Source: Piscinibacter gummiphilus (GTDB lineage: Bacteria; Pseudomonadota; Gammaproteobacteria; Burkholderiales; Burkholderiaceae_C). From it: a DNA stretch of 64,000 nucleotides. The notes under the pieces are model-generated. The model worked only from the letters and a program-made list of their open reading frames with translations. It did not search any database and was not told the origin of the DNA. Location: positions 476,001 through 540,000 of the forward strand of contig NZ_CP136336.1 of the NCBI RefSeq assembly GCF_032681285.1, read 5' to 3'. Position numbers and translations under genes: made by a program. Of the stretch, positions 1 to 9,531 are shown piece after piece. Every line of letters begins with the position of its first letter. Positions within the stretch are counted from its first letter, which is position 1.

Positions 1-1
1 C

Positions 2-175
2 GAGGCTTCGGCCATCGAGCCGGCGCCGAGTTTCGGGGCGGGCATCCGCACCGATTTCATTCAAGGCATGGGCAAGGTGCGCGGCAAGTTCGTGATCCTG
101 CTCGATGTCGATCGGGTGCTGTCGTTGAACGACCTCAGCGCCATGTCGGGCGCTCTCGGTGCCACGCAAGACTGA
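2..175 (+). CDS. cheW: CheW-type chemotaxis coupling protein, C-terminal end only
   Basis: Only the last 57 residues lie in the window. They fit the end of a CheW domain, with the GMGKVRGKFVILLD stretch and the hydrophobic VILLDVDRVL strand. CheW links receptors to the CheA kinase in the cytoplasm. The gene stops 58 nt before the first receptor gene and reads the same way, which fits one chemotaxis operon. cheA and cheY are not seen and may lie upstream. The start lies outside the window, so total length and intactness cannot be judged. Confidence 0.85.
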   Translation, partial: EASAIEPAPSFGAGIRTDFIQGMGKVRGKFVILLDVDRVLSLNDLSAMSGALGATQD

Positions 176-233
176 ACCGGGCTTCGGTGGCAGGTCGCAA
201 CTCCAATCACACGTCTTTCAAGTGAGCGCATAA

Positions 234-2174
234 ATGAACTGGTTCTCTCGCCTCAAGCTGGCGCACAAGCTCTCGATCACCTTCCTCGTCTGCTCGGTGC
301 TGACCGCGGCCGTGGGGGTGTACGGCCTCACCCGCATGAGCCTCCTGGGCGACATGCTGAGCTACACCTACGAGAACAACGTGGTCTGCCTGCAGCAGAT
401 CGGCGAGGCACAGATCCGCCTGTCGTCCCACGCACGCTCGTATGTGCGCCTGCTGTCGATGAAGAAGGCGGAAGACATGAAGTCGACCGTCGATCGCGCC
501 AAGGGCCACATGGACAAGTTCCACAAGTCCATCGAGGCCTACCGCGCCACCACGCTGAGCGCGAAGGAAGCGGCGATCCAGAAGGAGCTCGACGCGCAGT
601 TGCCCGTCTACCTTGGCTACATGGAAAAGGTCTACCAGCTGGCGGCGGCCGGCAAGATCGAAGAAGGTGTGGAGCTTTCGAATGGCGCGGCCCGCAAGGC
701 GACCGACGACATGGAAAAGATCATGGACCGCGCGGTCGAGGAGCTGAGCGCGCAGGCGAAGGCGTCCAACGATCAGGGCGCCGCGACCCTCGCGCAGGCC
801 AAGCTCATCACCACCACCGTGGTGGTGGTCTCGGTGCTGCTGGCCATCGGCCTGGGCCTCTTCGTCACGCGCCTCATCACCCGCCAACTCGGCGGTGAGC
901 CCGACTACGCGGCCCGGCTGCTCACGCAGGTCGCCCACGGCGACCTCTCGGTGCAGGTGGAGACGCGTGCCAGCGACGACAGCAGCATGCTCTTCGCCGT
1001 CAAGCAGATGGTGGGGCGCCTGCAGCAGGTGATCTCGGGCCAGCGCCAGGTGGTCGAAGCGGCCAACCGCGGCAACTTCGATGCGCGCGTCGACCTGAAC
1101 GGCCTGGAAGGCTTCCAGAAGGAAATGGGCGAAGGCCTGAACCAGCTGGTGACGACCACCGGACAGAGCATCGACGACGTGGTGCGCGTGATGGGGGCGA
1201 TGTCCGAAGGCGACCTCACGCAGACCATCGACAAGGACTACGACGGCGCCTTCGGCCAGATGAAGGAATACGTCAACAACACCGTGGGCAAGCTCTCGCA
1301 GGTGGTGCAGGAAGTCAACAGCAGCGCCGAGGCGCTGGCCGGGGCCTCCGAAGAGGTGAGCGCCACCGCGCAGTCGCTGTCGCAAGCGAGCAGCGAGCAG
1401 GCGGCGGGTGTGGAAGAGACGAGTGCGTCCATCGAGCAGATGACGGCCTCGATCTCGCAGAACACCGACAACGCCAAGGTCACCGACGGCATGGCCACCA
1501 AGGCCGCGGCCGAAGCGGCCGAAGGTGGCGAGGCGGTGAAGTCGACGGTGGTCGCGATGAAGCAGATCGCCCAGAAGATCGGGATCATCGACGACATCGC
1601 CTACCAGACGAACCTGCTGGCGCTGAACGCTGCGATCGAAGCGGCGCGTGCCGGCGAGCACGGCAAGGGCTTCGCGGTGGTGGCCGCCGAGGTGCGCAAG
1701 CTGGCCGAGCGCAGCCAGGTCGCCGCGCAGGAGATCGGCAACGTGGCCAGTTCCAGCGTCGAGCTGGCCGAGAAGGCGGGCCGCCTGCTCGACCAGATGG
1801 TGCCCAACATCAAGAAGACGAGCGACCTGGTGCAGGAGATCACTGCCGCGTCGGAAGAGCAGTCGTCCGGCGTGTCGCAGATCAACTCGGCCGTGAGCCA
1901 GCTGAGCCAGACCACGCAGCACAACGCCAGCAGCTCCGAAGAGCTGGCCGCCACCGCCGAAGAGATGAGCGGCCAGGCCGAGCAGTTGCAGCAGACGATG
2001 TCGTTCTTCAAGGTGTCGTCCGGTGCGGTGCGCGTTGCGGCCCGGCCGGTGGCTGCGCCAGTGGCCGCCCCCGCGCCGCGCCGCGCCAAGGCGCCCGTGC
2101 GCGGCCGTGAATCCAAGGCCGCCAGCGCACTCGCGATGGCGGAAGTCGACGAAGCACATTTCGCCAAGTTCTGA
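234..2174 (+). CDS. Membrane methyl-accepting chemotaxis protein
   Basis: This 646-residue chemoreceptor has a short basic N-terminus, a first membrane segment near residues 12-32, a helical periplasmic region of about 155 residues (four-helix-bundle type by length) and a second membrane segment near 191-213. Three HAMP-like units follow (about 214-385). The signalling domain carries the conserved hairpin tip [20 protein letters not shown] that contacts CheA and CheW. The ligand cannot be told from sequence. The last five residues, HFAKF, fit the x-aromatic-x-x-aromatic pentapeptide that tethers CheR and CheB in other receptors. The signalling half is almost identical to that of the next gene, at DNA level too. 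The Shine-Dalgarno at this ATG is weak, but the start places the charged residues correctly before the first helix. Confidence 0.95.
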   Translation: MNWFSRLKLAHKLSITFLVCSVLTAAVGVYGLTRMSLLGDMLSYTYENNVVCLQQIGEAQIRLSSHARSYVRLLSMKKAEDMKSTVDRAKGHMDKFHKSIEAYRATTLSAKEAAIQKELDAQLPVYLGYMEKVYQLAAAGKIEEGVELSNGAARKATDDMEKIMDRAVEELSAQAKASNDQGAATLAQAKLITTTVVVVSVLLAIGLGLFVTRLITRQLGGEPDYAARLLTQVAHGDLSVQVETRASDDSSMLFAVKQMVGRLQQVISGQRQVVEAANRGNFDARVDLNGLEGFQKEMGEGLNQLVTTTGQSIDDVVRVMGAMSEGDLTQTIDKDYDGAFGQMKEYVNNTVGKLSQVVQEVNSSAEALAGASEEVSATAQSLSQASSEQAAGVEETSASIEQMTASISQNTDNAKVTDGMATKAAAEAAEGGEAVKSTVVAMKQIAQKIGIIDDIAYQTNLLALNAAIEAARAGEHGKGFAVVAAEVRKLAERSQVAAQEIGNVASSSVELAEKAGRLLDQMVPNIKKTSDLVQEITAASEEQSSGVSQINSAVSQLSQTTQHNASSSEELAATAEEMSGQAEQLQQTMSFFKVSSGAVRVAARPVAAPVAAPAPRRAKAPVRGRESKAASALAMAEVDEAHFAKF

Positions 2175-2231
2175 GGGTGCCTCAGCAGTCCATCAGCTAG
2201 CAGTACAGCAGTACGGTAGGGAGAGAAGACC

Positions 2232-4253
2232 ATGTTGCAGATCAAGACCCAGGGCCGCGTCCGCGAGGAAGAAGCGGCCTACGCCGAGTTGATCGATGCA
2301 CGCTTCAACCAGGTGCTGGCGGCCGCGGCCGACGGCGACCTGTCGAAGCGTCTCGATGCACATGCCCTGCCGGCGCCGCTGCGCTCGGGCGCGGAGTCGA
2401 TCAACAAGCTGCTGCGCAGCGTGCAGGCCCTGCGCGAAGACCTGCTGCGCATGCATGCCGAGCACACGCGTGGCGACATCGACGTGGTGATCGACCCGCA
2501 TCGCCATGCCGGCGAGCTGCGCGAGATGGCCGTGGGCGTGAACGACCTCGTCAATGCGCACATCGCGGTGAAGAAGCTCGCGATGGGCGTGGTGGCCGAG
2601 TTCGGCCGCGGCAACTTCGAGGCGCCGCTGGCACCGCTGCCAGGCAAGAAGGCGTTCATCAACGACACCATCGAGAAGGTGCGCGGCAACCTGAAGGGGC
2701 TGATCGCCGAGATGAACCACATGTCGGGCGAGCATGAGAAGGGCGACATCGACGTGGCGATCGACACCCAGCGCTTCGACGGCGACTTCCGTGTGATGGC
2801 GCGCGGCGTCAACGAGATGGTGGCAGCGCACATCGCGGTGAAGAAGCTCGCGATGGGTGTGATCGCGGAGTTCGGCCGCGGCAACTTCGAAGCGCCGCTG
2901 GCGCAACTGCCCGGCAAGAAGGCGTTCATCAACGACACCATCGAGAAGGTGCGCGGCAACCTGAAGGGGCTGATCGCCGAGATGAACCGCATGTCGAGCG
3001 AGCATGAGAAGGGTGACATCGACGTCGTGATCGACGTCAACCGCTTCGACGGCGACTTCCGCACCATGGCGATGGGCGTGAACGACATGGTCAATGCGCA
3101 CATCGGGGTGAAGAAGCTCGCGATGGGCGTGGTGGCCGAGTTCGGCCGTGGCAACTTCGAAGCGCCGATGCCGCAGCTGCCCGGCAAGAAGGCCTTCATC
3201 AACCAGATCATCGAGCAGGCACGCGGCAACCTGCGCAGCGTGCGCGACGTGGTCGAGCTGATGGGCGCGATGGCCGAGGGCGACCTCACACGCCAGGTCG
3301 AGGGTGAGTACCAGGGCACCTTTGCCGACCTGCAGCGCTACGTGAACGCGATGGTCGACAAGCTCTCCGAGGTGGTGGGCGAGGTGAATGGCGGCGCCGA
3401 GGCGCTGGCCGGTGCCGCCGAGGAGGTGAGCGCCACCGCGCAGTCGCTGTCGCAAGCCAGCAGCGAGCAGGCCGCCGGGGTGGAGCAGACGAGCGCCTCC
3501 ATCGAGCAGATGACGGCCTCGATCTCGCAGAACACCGACAACGCCAAGGTCACCGACGGCATGGCCACCAAGGCCTCCGCCGAAGCGGCCGAGGGCGGCG
3601 AGGCGGTGAAGGCGACCGTCAGCGCGATGAAGCAGATCGCCCAGAAGATCGGGATCATCGACGACATCGCCTACCAGACGAATCTGCTGGCGCTGAATGC
3701 CGCCATCGAAGCCGCCCGTGCCGGCGAGCACGGCAAGGGCTTCGCGGTGGTGGCGGCCGAGGTGCGCAAGCTGGCCGAGCGCAGCCAGGTGGCGGCGCAG
3801 GAGATCGGCGCGGTCGCCGGGTCCAGCGTCGAACTGGCCGAGAAGGCCGGTCGCCTGCTCGACCAGATGGTGCCCAACATCAAGAAGACGAGCGACCTGG
3901 TGCAGGAGATCACTGCTGCGTCGGAAGAGCAATCGTCGGGCGTGGCCCAGATCAACTCGGCCGTGATCCAGCTCAACCAGACCACGCAGCAGAACGCCAG
4001 CAGTTCCGAAGAGCTGGCCGCCACCGCCGAAGAGATGAGCGGCCAGGCGGAGCAACTGCAGCAGACGATGTCGTTCTTCCGCCTGAGCAGCGTCGAGGCC
4101 GCACCGGCCCGTCCGCCGGCGCGTGCGAAGGGTGGTGCTGCGCGCCCGGCGCCTGCTGCACGCAAGGGGGAACGCAAGAACGGCAGCGACCTTGCCAAGG
4201 CCAATGGCTTCAGCCTTGCGCCGCCCGACGAAACCCAGTTCACCCGCTATTGA
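2232..4253 (+). CDS. Soluble poly-HAMP chemoreceptor
   Basis: This 673-residue receptor has no membrane segment and no recognisable N-terminal sensor domain. Residues 20-385 consist of about eight HAMP-like units in a row. The middle part is a 90-residue repeat (one unit with GNFEAPL and LPGKKAFIN, one with HEKGDIDV and FDGDF) that recurs at 113, 203 and 293. A standard signalling domain follows, with the same conserved tip as the upstream receptor. It ends in QFTRY, a match to the CheR/CheB tether pattern. A purine-rich Shine-Dalgarno (AGGGAGAGAAG) precedes the ATG. It probably joins a cytoplasmic or mixed array with the membrane receptor. Whether it senses anything itself, perhaps through the HAMP stack or a partner, is unknown. 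Confidence 0.93.
   Translation: MLQIKTQGRVREEEAAYAELIDARFNQVLAAAADGDLSKRLDAHALPAPLRSGAESINKLLRSVQALREDLLRMHAEHTRGDIDVVIDPHRHAGELREMAVGVNDLVNAHIAVKKLAMGVVAEFGRGNFEAPLAPLPGKKAFINDTIEKVRGNLKGLIAEMNHMSGEHEKGDIDVAIDTQRFDGDFRVMARGVNEMVAAHIAVKKLAMGVIAEFGRGNFEAPLAQLPGKKAFINDTIEKVRGNLKGLIAEMNRMSSEHEKGDIDVVIDVNRFDGDFRTMAMGVNDMVNAHIGVKKLAMGVVAEFGRGNFEAPMPQLPGKKAFINQIIEQARGNLRSVRDVVELMGAMAEGDLTRQVEGEYQGTFADLQRYVNAMVDKLSEVVGEVNGGAEALAGAAEEVSATAQSLSQASSEQAAGVEQTSASIEQMTASISQNTDNAKVTDGMATKASAEAAEGGEAVKATVSAMKQIAQKIGIIDDIAYQTNLLALNAAIEAARAGEHGKGFAVVAAEVRKLAERSQVAAQEIGAVAGSSVELAEKAGRLLDQMVPNIKKTSDLVQEITAASEEQSSGVAQINSAVIQLNQTTQQNASSSEELAATAEEMSGQAEQLQQTMSFFRLSSVEAAPARPPARAKGGAARPAPAARKGERKNGSDLAKANGFSLAPPDETQFTRY
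2475..3230 (+). repeat. In-frame 270-nt tandem repeat coding for paired HAMP units
   Basis: The string gtgaagaagctcgcgatggg recurs at 2568 and 2838, and with small changes at 3108, so the period is exactly 270 nt (90 codons). Two complete copies are flanked by partial ones. Copies differ mainly at synonymous or conservative positions, so the reading frame is under selection and the array is part of the receptor rather than a mobile or unstable satellite. Confidence 0.9.
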
Positions 4254-4283
4254 TTCCGAGCGGCACGATCGCCGCCCCGCGCC

Positions 4284-5081
4284 ATGCACGTCATCACCGA
4301 CACCGAGTTCGGCCACTTCCAGCGCTTCATCTACGACGCGGCAGGCATCAGCCTCTCGCCGGGCAAGAAAGCACTGGTGAGCGGCCGCCTGGCCAAGCGG
4401 CTGCAGGCCCGCCAGCTGCAGAGCTTCTCCGACTACTTCAAGCTGCTCAAAGGCGGCGATGCCGGTGAAGTGCAGATGGCGGTGGACCTGCTCACCACCA
4501 ACGAGACCTACTTCTTCCGCGAGCCCAAGCACTTCGAGCTGCTGCGTGCGCTGGCGCAGCAGCATCGCGGGCGCGGCCAGCCGCTGCGCGTGTGGAGCGC
4601 AGCCTGCTCCAGTGGCGAAGAGCCGTACAGCATTGCGATGGTCTTGGCCGATGTGATCGGCGAGACGGGCTGGGAGCTCATCGGCTCCGACATCAGCACC
4701 CGCGTGCTGGAGCGCTCGCGCCTCGGCCACTATCCGCTGGAGCGCACGCGGCACATCCCGCCGAGCTACCTCAAGCGCTTCTGCCTGCGCGGCGTGGGCG
4801 AGCAAGACGGCACGCTGCTCGTCGAGCGCTCGCTGCGCCAGAAGGTGCAGTTCCGCCAGATCAACCTCAACGAGCCGCTGCCCCACACGCAGCCGTTCGA
4901 CGTGATCTTCCTGCGCAACGTGATGATCTATTTCAACGCCGAGACCAAGCGTCAGGTGGTCGCGCGCATCGTGGCGCAGCTCAAGCCCGGCGGCTACTTC
5001 CTGATCGGCCACTCCGAGAGCTTGAACGACATCAGCAACGCGGTGGTGCCGGTGGCGCCGTCGATCTACCGCAAGCCGTGA
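4284..5081 (+). CDS. cheR: Chemotaxis protein methyltransferase CheR
   Basis: CheR transfers a methyl group from S-adenosylmethionine to glutamates on the receptors. The 265-residue protein has the N-terminal helical domain, the SAM-binding SAACSSGEEPYSIAM near residue 107, and FLRNVMIYF near 210. The substrate-binding beta-subdomain contains LRGVG; a GxG insertion at this place is known from CheR enzymes that dock on receptor C-terminal pentapeptides, which both upstream receptors have. It starts 30 nt after the receptor stop, and its TGA overlaps the cheD start (ATGA). Confidence 0.96.
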   Translation: MHVITDTEFGHFQRFIYDAAGISLSPGKKALVSGRLAKRLQARQLQSFSDYFKLLKGGDAGEVQMAVDLLTTNETYFFREPKHFELLRALAQQHRGRGQPLRVWSAACSSGEEPYSIAMVLADVIGETGWELIGSDISTRVLERSRLGHYPLERTRHIPPSYLKRFCLRGVGEQDGTLLVERSLRQKVQFRQINLNEPLPHTQPFDVIFLRNVMIYFNAETKRQVVARIVAQLKPGGYFLIGHSESLNDISNAVVPVAPSIYRKP

Positions 5082-5626
5082 TGGCCTCCTGCCACGCCAT
5101 GTCCGTCAGGCCCCACCCTGCTCAGCCGACCGTTGTCGAGCGTGTGCTCAGGCCGGGCGAGTTCGCCGTGGGCGACGCCGGCACGCGCATGCGCACGCTG
5201 CTCGGCTCCTGTGTCTCGATCGTGCTGTGGCATGCGCGTTTCCGGGTGGGCGCGATGTCGCACTTCCTGCTGGCGGCGCGGGGCCAGGCCGCACACGGCC
5301 CGCTCGACGCCCGTTATGGCGACGAAGCCCTCACGCTCATGATCGCCGGCCTCGCCCGTTACGGTGTGGCCCCGGCCGACTGCGAGGCCAAGATCTTCGG
5401 CGGCGGCAACATGTTCCCCGACCAGGTGCACCTCGGGCCGCTGCACGTGGGGCGGCGCAATGGCGAAGCGGCGCGCGAGATGCTGCGCGGCCGAGGCATC
5501 GCCGTCGCCAGTGAAAACCTCTTCGGCGTGGGCCACCGGCAGATCGTGTTCGAGGTGGCCACCGGCGACGTGTGGGTGCGGCAAAGCGGCGTGCCCCCCG
5601 GCTTCTCGCCCCTGGAGCCCCGATGA
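5081..5626 (+). CDS. cheD: Chemoreceptor glutamine deamidase CheD
   Basis: CheD deamidates selected receptor glutamines to glutamates and in some bacteria interacts with CheC or CheY. The 181-residue protein carries the family core with the catalytic cysteine in [10 protein letters not shown] (C44) and the histidine in GAMSHFLL (H61), followed by KIFGGGNMF. The chosen ATG overlaps the cheR stop. A second in-frame ATG at 5099 would give 175 residues and cannot be excluded. Its own stop overlaps the cheB start by four bases, so cheR, cheD and cheB are translationally coupled. Confidence 0.94.
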   Translation: MASCHAMSVRPHPAQPTVVERVLRPGEFAVGDAGTRMRTLLGSCVSIVLWHARFRVGAMSHFLLAARGQAAHGPLDARYGDEALTLMIAGLARYGVAPADCEAKIFGGGNMFPDQVHLGPLHVGRRNGEAAREMLRGRGIAVASENLFGVGHRQIVFEVATGDVWVRQSGVPPGFSPLEPR

Positions 5627-6711
5627 CGAGGGCGGCCGACAACCCGATCCGGGTGATGGTGGTCGACGACTCGGCGGTCGTGCGCCAGGTCGTGACGGGC
5701 CTCTTGCAGGCCGCGCCCGACATCGAGGTGATGGCCGCCGTCTCCGACCCGGTGCTCGCCATCGAGCGCCTCAAGACGGCATGGCCCGACGTCATCGTGC
5801 TCGACGTGGAGATGCCGCGCATGGACGGCATCACCTTCCTGCGCATGATCATGTCGCAGCGGCCCACGCCGGTGGTGATCTGCTCCACGCTCACCGAGAA
5901 GGGTGCGAAGACCACGCTCGAAGCCATGTCGGCCGGCGCGGTGGCCATCGTCACCAAGCCCAAGCTCGGGCTGAAGCAGTTCCTGCAGGATGCGTCGGAC
6001 GAACTCGTCTCGACCGTGCGCGCCGCGGCGCGCGCCAACGTGCGGCGCCTCGCGCCCGGCAGCGGCGCGGCGCCGGTCGTGGCATCGGCCAAGCACACGG
6101 CCGATGCCATCCTGCCGGCGGCCACGCGCGCGATGACCACGACCACCGAGCGGGTGGTCGCGCTCGGCACCTCGACCGGCGGCACGCAGGCGCTGGAAGA
6201 AGTGCTCACCGCGCTGCCGCGTGTCTCGCCCGGCATCGTGATCGTGCAGCACATGCCGGAGAAGTTCACCGCCGCGTTTGCGGCGCGGCTCGACACGCTG
6301 TGCCACATCACGGTGAAGGAAGCCGAACACAACGACCGTGTGGTGCCTGGCCGCGCGCTCATCGCGCCGGGCGGCCGCCACATGCTGCTCAAGCGCAGCG
6401 GCGCTCAGTACCACGTGGAGGTGGTCGACGGGCCACTCGTGAACCGGCACCGGCCTTCGGTCGACGTGCTCTTCCGCTCGGTCGCGAAAAGCGCGGGCGC
6501 GAATGCCCTCGGCGTCATCATGACCGGCATGGGCGACGACGGCGCGGCCGGCCTGCTCGAGATGCGCAACCAGGGCGCCCGCACGCTGGCGCAGGACGAA
6601 GAGAGCTGCGTGGTGTTCGGCATGCCCAAGGAAGCGATCAAGCGCGGCGGGGCCGAGCGCGTGGTGGCGCTGTCGGGCATTGCGAGCGAGATCCAGCGGC
6701 AGCTGCTCTGA
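5623..6711 (+). CDS. cheB: Chemotaxis response regulator methylesterase CheB
   Basis: CheB removes methyl groups from receptors once phosphorylated by CheA. The 362-residue protein has an N-terminal receiver with the acidic pair VVDDSAVV and phospho-acceptor D61 in [12 protein letters not shown] linker leads to the esterase domain with LGTSTGG (serine), QHMPEKFT (histidine) and MTGMGDDGA (aspartate) as catalytic triad. The ATG overlaps the end of cheD (ATGA). It is the last gene of the chemotaxis operon and is followed directly by a hairpin terminator. Confidence 0.97.
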   Translation: MTRAADNPIRVMVVDDSAVVRQVVTGLLQAAPDIEVMAAVSDPVLAIERLKTAWPDVIVLDVEMPRMDGITFLRMIMSQRPTPVVICSTLTEKGAKTTLEAMSAGAVAIVTKPKLGLKQFLQDASDELVSTVRAAARANVRRLAPGSGAAPVVASAKHTADAILPAATRAMTTTTERVVALGTSTGGTQALEEVLTALPRVSPGIVIVQHMPEKFTAAFAARLDTLCHITVKEAEHNDRVVPGRALIAPGGRHMLLKRSGAQYHVEVVDGPLVNRHRPSVDVLFRSVAKSAGANALGVIMTGMGDDGAAGLLEMRNQGARTLAQDEESCVVFGMPKEAIKRGGAERVVALSGIASEIQRQLL

Positions 6712-6716
6712 AATGA

Positions 6717-6743
6717 AAAACGCCCGCGCGAGGCGGGCGTTTT
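6717..6743. terminator. Bidirectional hairpin terminator between cheB and the thiolase gene
   Basis: The stem AACGCCCGC pairs with GCGGGCGTT around a five-base loop, flanked by an A-run on the left and a T-run on the right. It lies between two convergent genes and can end transcripts from both sides. Confidence 0.85.
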
Positions 6744-6759
6744 CAGTCAGATCAAAGCG

Positions 6760-7962
6760 TCAGACGCGTTCCACGATCAGGGCGATGCCCTGACCCACGC
6801 CGATGCACATGGTGCACAGCGCGTAGCGGCCGCCCGTCTTGTGCAACTGGTTGACCGCGGTGCCCACGAGGCGGGCGCCGCTCGCGCCCAGCGGGTGGCC
6901 GAGCGCAATCGCGCCGCCGTTCGGGTTGACGCGCGGGTCGTCGTCCTTCAGGCCCAGGTCGCGCAGCACGGCGAGGCCCTGCGCGGCGAAGGCTTCGTTG
7001 AGCTCGATCACGTCCATCTGGTCGAGCTTCAGGCCGGTGAGCGCGAGCACCTTGCGGGTGGCCGGGGCCGGGCCGATGCCCATGATGCGCGGCGCGACGC
7101 CAGCGGTGGCCATGCCCACGATGCGGGCGCGCGGCGTGAGGCCGTACTTGCCGGCGGCGGCGTCGTTGGCGAGCAGCAGGGCCACCGCGCCGTCGTTCAC
7201 GCCCGAGGCGTTGCCGGCGGTCACGCTGCCGTCGGGGCGCACCACGCCCTTGAGCTTGGCCAGCGCCTCGAGGCTGGTCTCGCGCGGATGCTCGTCCTGC
7301 TTCACCACGATCGCATCGCCCTTCTTCTGCGGGATGGTGACGGGCACGATCTCGGCGTCGAAGAAGCCGCTCTTCTGCGCGGCCACGGCCTTCTGCTGCG
7401 AGGCGAGCGCCATGCGGTCTTGCGCCTCGCGCTCGATCTTGAAATCGGTGGCCACGTTCTCGGCCGTCTCGGGCATCGAGTCGACGCCGTACTTCTCCTT
7501 CATCAGCTTGTTGACGAAGCGCCAGCCGATGGTGGTGTCGTACACCGCGTTGCTGCGCGAGAAGGCGCTCTCGGCCTTGGGCATCACGAAGGGCGCGCGG
7601 CTCATGCTTTCCACGCCACCGGCCAGCATCAGCTGCGCTTCGCCCGACTTGATGGCGCGCGCGGCGGTGCCCACTGCATCCATGCCCGAGCCGCAGAGGC
7701 GGTTGATGGTGGCGCCGGGCAACTCGATCGGCAGGCCCGCCAGCAGGGACGACATGCGCGCCACGTTGCGGTTGTCTTCGCCGGCCTGGTTGGCGCAGCC
7801 GTAGATCACGTCGGCCACCGCGGCCCAGTCGACCTTGGCATTGCGGTCCATTAACGCCTTGAGCGGGATGGCGCCGAGGTCGTCGGTGCGCACCGACGAA
7901 AGTGCGCCGCCGTAGCGGCCGAAGGCGGTTCGCGCGTAGTCGCAGATGAAGGCTTGGGTCAT
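6760..7962 (-). CDS. pcaF: Thiolase, 3-oxoadipyl-CoA thiolase type
   Basis: This 400-residue thiolase would cleave 3-oxoadipyl-CoA to succinyl-CoA and acetyl-CoA at the end of the beta-ketoadipate or phenylacetate pathway. The thiolase residues are all present: acyl-accepting cysteine in NRLCGSGMDAV, GHPLGASGAR with the histidine, and CIGVGQG with the second cysteine. The N-terminal RYGGALSSVRTDDLGAIPL is typical of PcaF/PaaJ enzymes rather than of general acetoacetyl-CoA thiolases. No other gene of those pathways is adjacent, so substrate choice rests on sequence resemblance alone; an acetyl-CoA acetyltransferase is the alternative. Confidence 0.88.
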   Translation of the reverse strand: MTQAFICDYARTAFGRYGGALSSVRTDDLGAIPLKALMDRNAKVDWAAVADVIYGCANQAGEDNRNVARMSSLLAGLPIELPGATINRLCGSGMDAVGTAARAIKSGEAQLMLAGGVESMSRAPFVMPKAESAFSRSNAVYDTTIGWRFVNKLMKEKYGVDSMPETAENVATDFKIEREAQDRMALASQQKAVAAQKSGFFDAEIVPVTIPQKKGDAIVVKQDEHPRETSLEALAKLKGVVRPDGSVTAGNASGVNDGAVALLLANDAAAGKYGLTPRARIVGMATAGVAPRIMGIGPAPATRKVLALTGLKLDQMDVIELNEAFAAQGLAVLRDLGLKDDDPRVNPNGGAIALGHPLGASGARLVGTAVNQLHKTGGRYALCTMCIGVGQGIALIVERV

Positions 7963-8178
7963 GCGGTGCTCCCGGTGGAAAAAGTGAAAACGTGTTGCCT
8001 CGGATTATCGTCAGCGGGCTCCGTGCGCACCGCCTGCACAGCGGAATTGGGCGCAGTTGAAACAGGGGTCAAGCTTCGGCCGCTTCGCGCCGAAATCAGC
8101 CAGTGGCGTGCTGCCCGTTCTGTGTTGTCCTCCGTGAGTTCGCCCGCCTCCCGTTCACCGTCCACCGCCAACGTCGCC

Positions 8179-9531
8179 ATGCACCGGCGCCGCGTGAAGC
8201 GCATGCTGCTGCTGGGCTGCGGCGTGGCCCTGGCCACCTGCGTCGGCTGGGGGACTTTCTTCACCTTGCGTGGCGACTGGTTCGTGGTCGGTTTCGATGT
8301 CGTGACCGCCCTGCTGGCCACGGCGATCGGGGCGATCACCTGGCGCGGGTACACGCGCACCGCGTCGTACCTGCTGGTCGCGACGATGTACGTCGTGCTG
8401 TGCGTGAATGCCGCGCTGCTCGACATCCCGACGCCCGCCATCCCGCGCTCGGCGCATTCCTTTCTCATCGCGCTCGGTGTGGTGTCGTGCCTGCTGATGC
8501 GTGACGAGCCGCCGTGGCTGCGGCATGGCGTGCCACTGCTCTGCCTGGCGACCTATGTGGTGTTCGGGAGCACGCACGTGGGCTGGGTGTCGCCTCATGC
8601 GCTGCCTGACAGCGTGCGGGCGAGCGGCGTGTGGCTCAACCACGGCGTGGCGATGTTGACGGTGTTGCTGGTGTTGCACGTGATCCAGAACGACGCGGCC
8701 GAACGCAGCCGCCTGGAGGGCGAGCTGCGCGATGCGCTCGTGCGTGGCGAGTTGCTGCTGCACTACCAGCCGCAGGTCACGGCCGACGGCCGCATCGTCG
8801 GGGCCGAGGCCCTCGTGCGCTGGCAGCACCCGCAGCGCGGCATGGTGCCGCCGAGCGAGTTCGTGCCGGTGGCCGAGCGCACCGGGCTGATGCTGCCGAT
8901 GGGCGACTGGGTGCTCAAGACCGCGTGCCACCAGCTGGCCCTGTGGCAGCGGCGGGCTGACACGGCAGGGCTCGTCGTGGCCGTCAACGTGAGCGCGCTG
9001 CAGTTCGCCCAGGCCGATTTCGTGGCGCGGGTGCTCGCCTGCGTGGCGCAGTCGGGGGCCGACCCCGCGGGCCTCAAGCTCGAGCTGACCGAGACCATGC
9101 TCGCGCACGACGTGGAAGACATCATCGCCAAGATGACCGCACTCAAGGCGCATGGCATCGGCTTCTCGCTCGATGACTTCGGCACCGGCTATTCGTCGCT
9201 GAGCTACCTGCGCCGCTTGCCGCTCGACCAGTTGAAGATCGACCAGTCGTTCGTTGCCAACATGCTGCAGTCGCCCTAGGAGGCGGCCATCGTGCAGGCG
9301 CTGATCTCGCTCGGCCGCAACCTCGGCATCGCGCTCATCGCCGAGGGGGTGGAGACGGCCGAGCAGCGGCGCGTGCTGCACGAGCAGGGCTGCAGCGTCT
9401 ACCAGGGCTACCTCTTCAGCCGGCCGGTCGCCAGCGCCGCCTTCGAGGCGCTGCTGATGCCGGCGCCAGCGCCGATACCGGCACCCGAAGCACCGACTCA
9501 GGCCGCGCGGGCCATCGCCTCGGTGGCGTAG
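8179..9531 (+). pseudogene. Membrane EAL-domain c-di-GMP phosphodiesterase, split by an in-frame amber codon
   Basis: The frame encodes five or six hydrophobic segments (first 180 residues or so) followed directly by an EAL domain without a GGDEF domain. HYQPQV, EALVRW, ELTETM and DDFGTGYSSL are all intact. A TAG at 9277-9279 interrupts the frame after LKIDQSFVANMLQSP. The same frame then resumes with EAAIVQALISLGRN and the catalytic AEGVET, running to 9531. Homologues have a sense codon here, and CAG to TAG would explain the change. Without readthrough the protein lacks the loop carrying the conserved glutamate and should be inactive. The start is uncertain: ATG 8179 puts basic residues before the first helix, GTG 8134 is an alternative. 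The end overlaps the convergent dehydrogenase gene by 34 nt. Confidence 0.85.

Noticed and set aside
2475..3230. 270-nt tandem repeat as a possible mobile or satellite element
   Set aside because: The period is a multiple of three, the copies keep the frame and encode HAMP-like units with conservative differences.
2193..5012. Open minus-strand frame of more than 900 codons opposite the receptors and cheR
   Set aside because: It mirrors conserved plus-strand genes, has Arg/His/Leu-rich low-complexity content typical of antisense frames in GC-rich DNA, and shows no domain.
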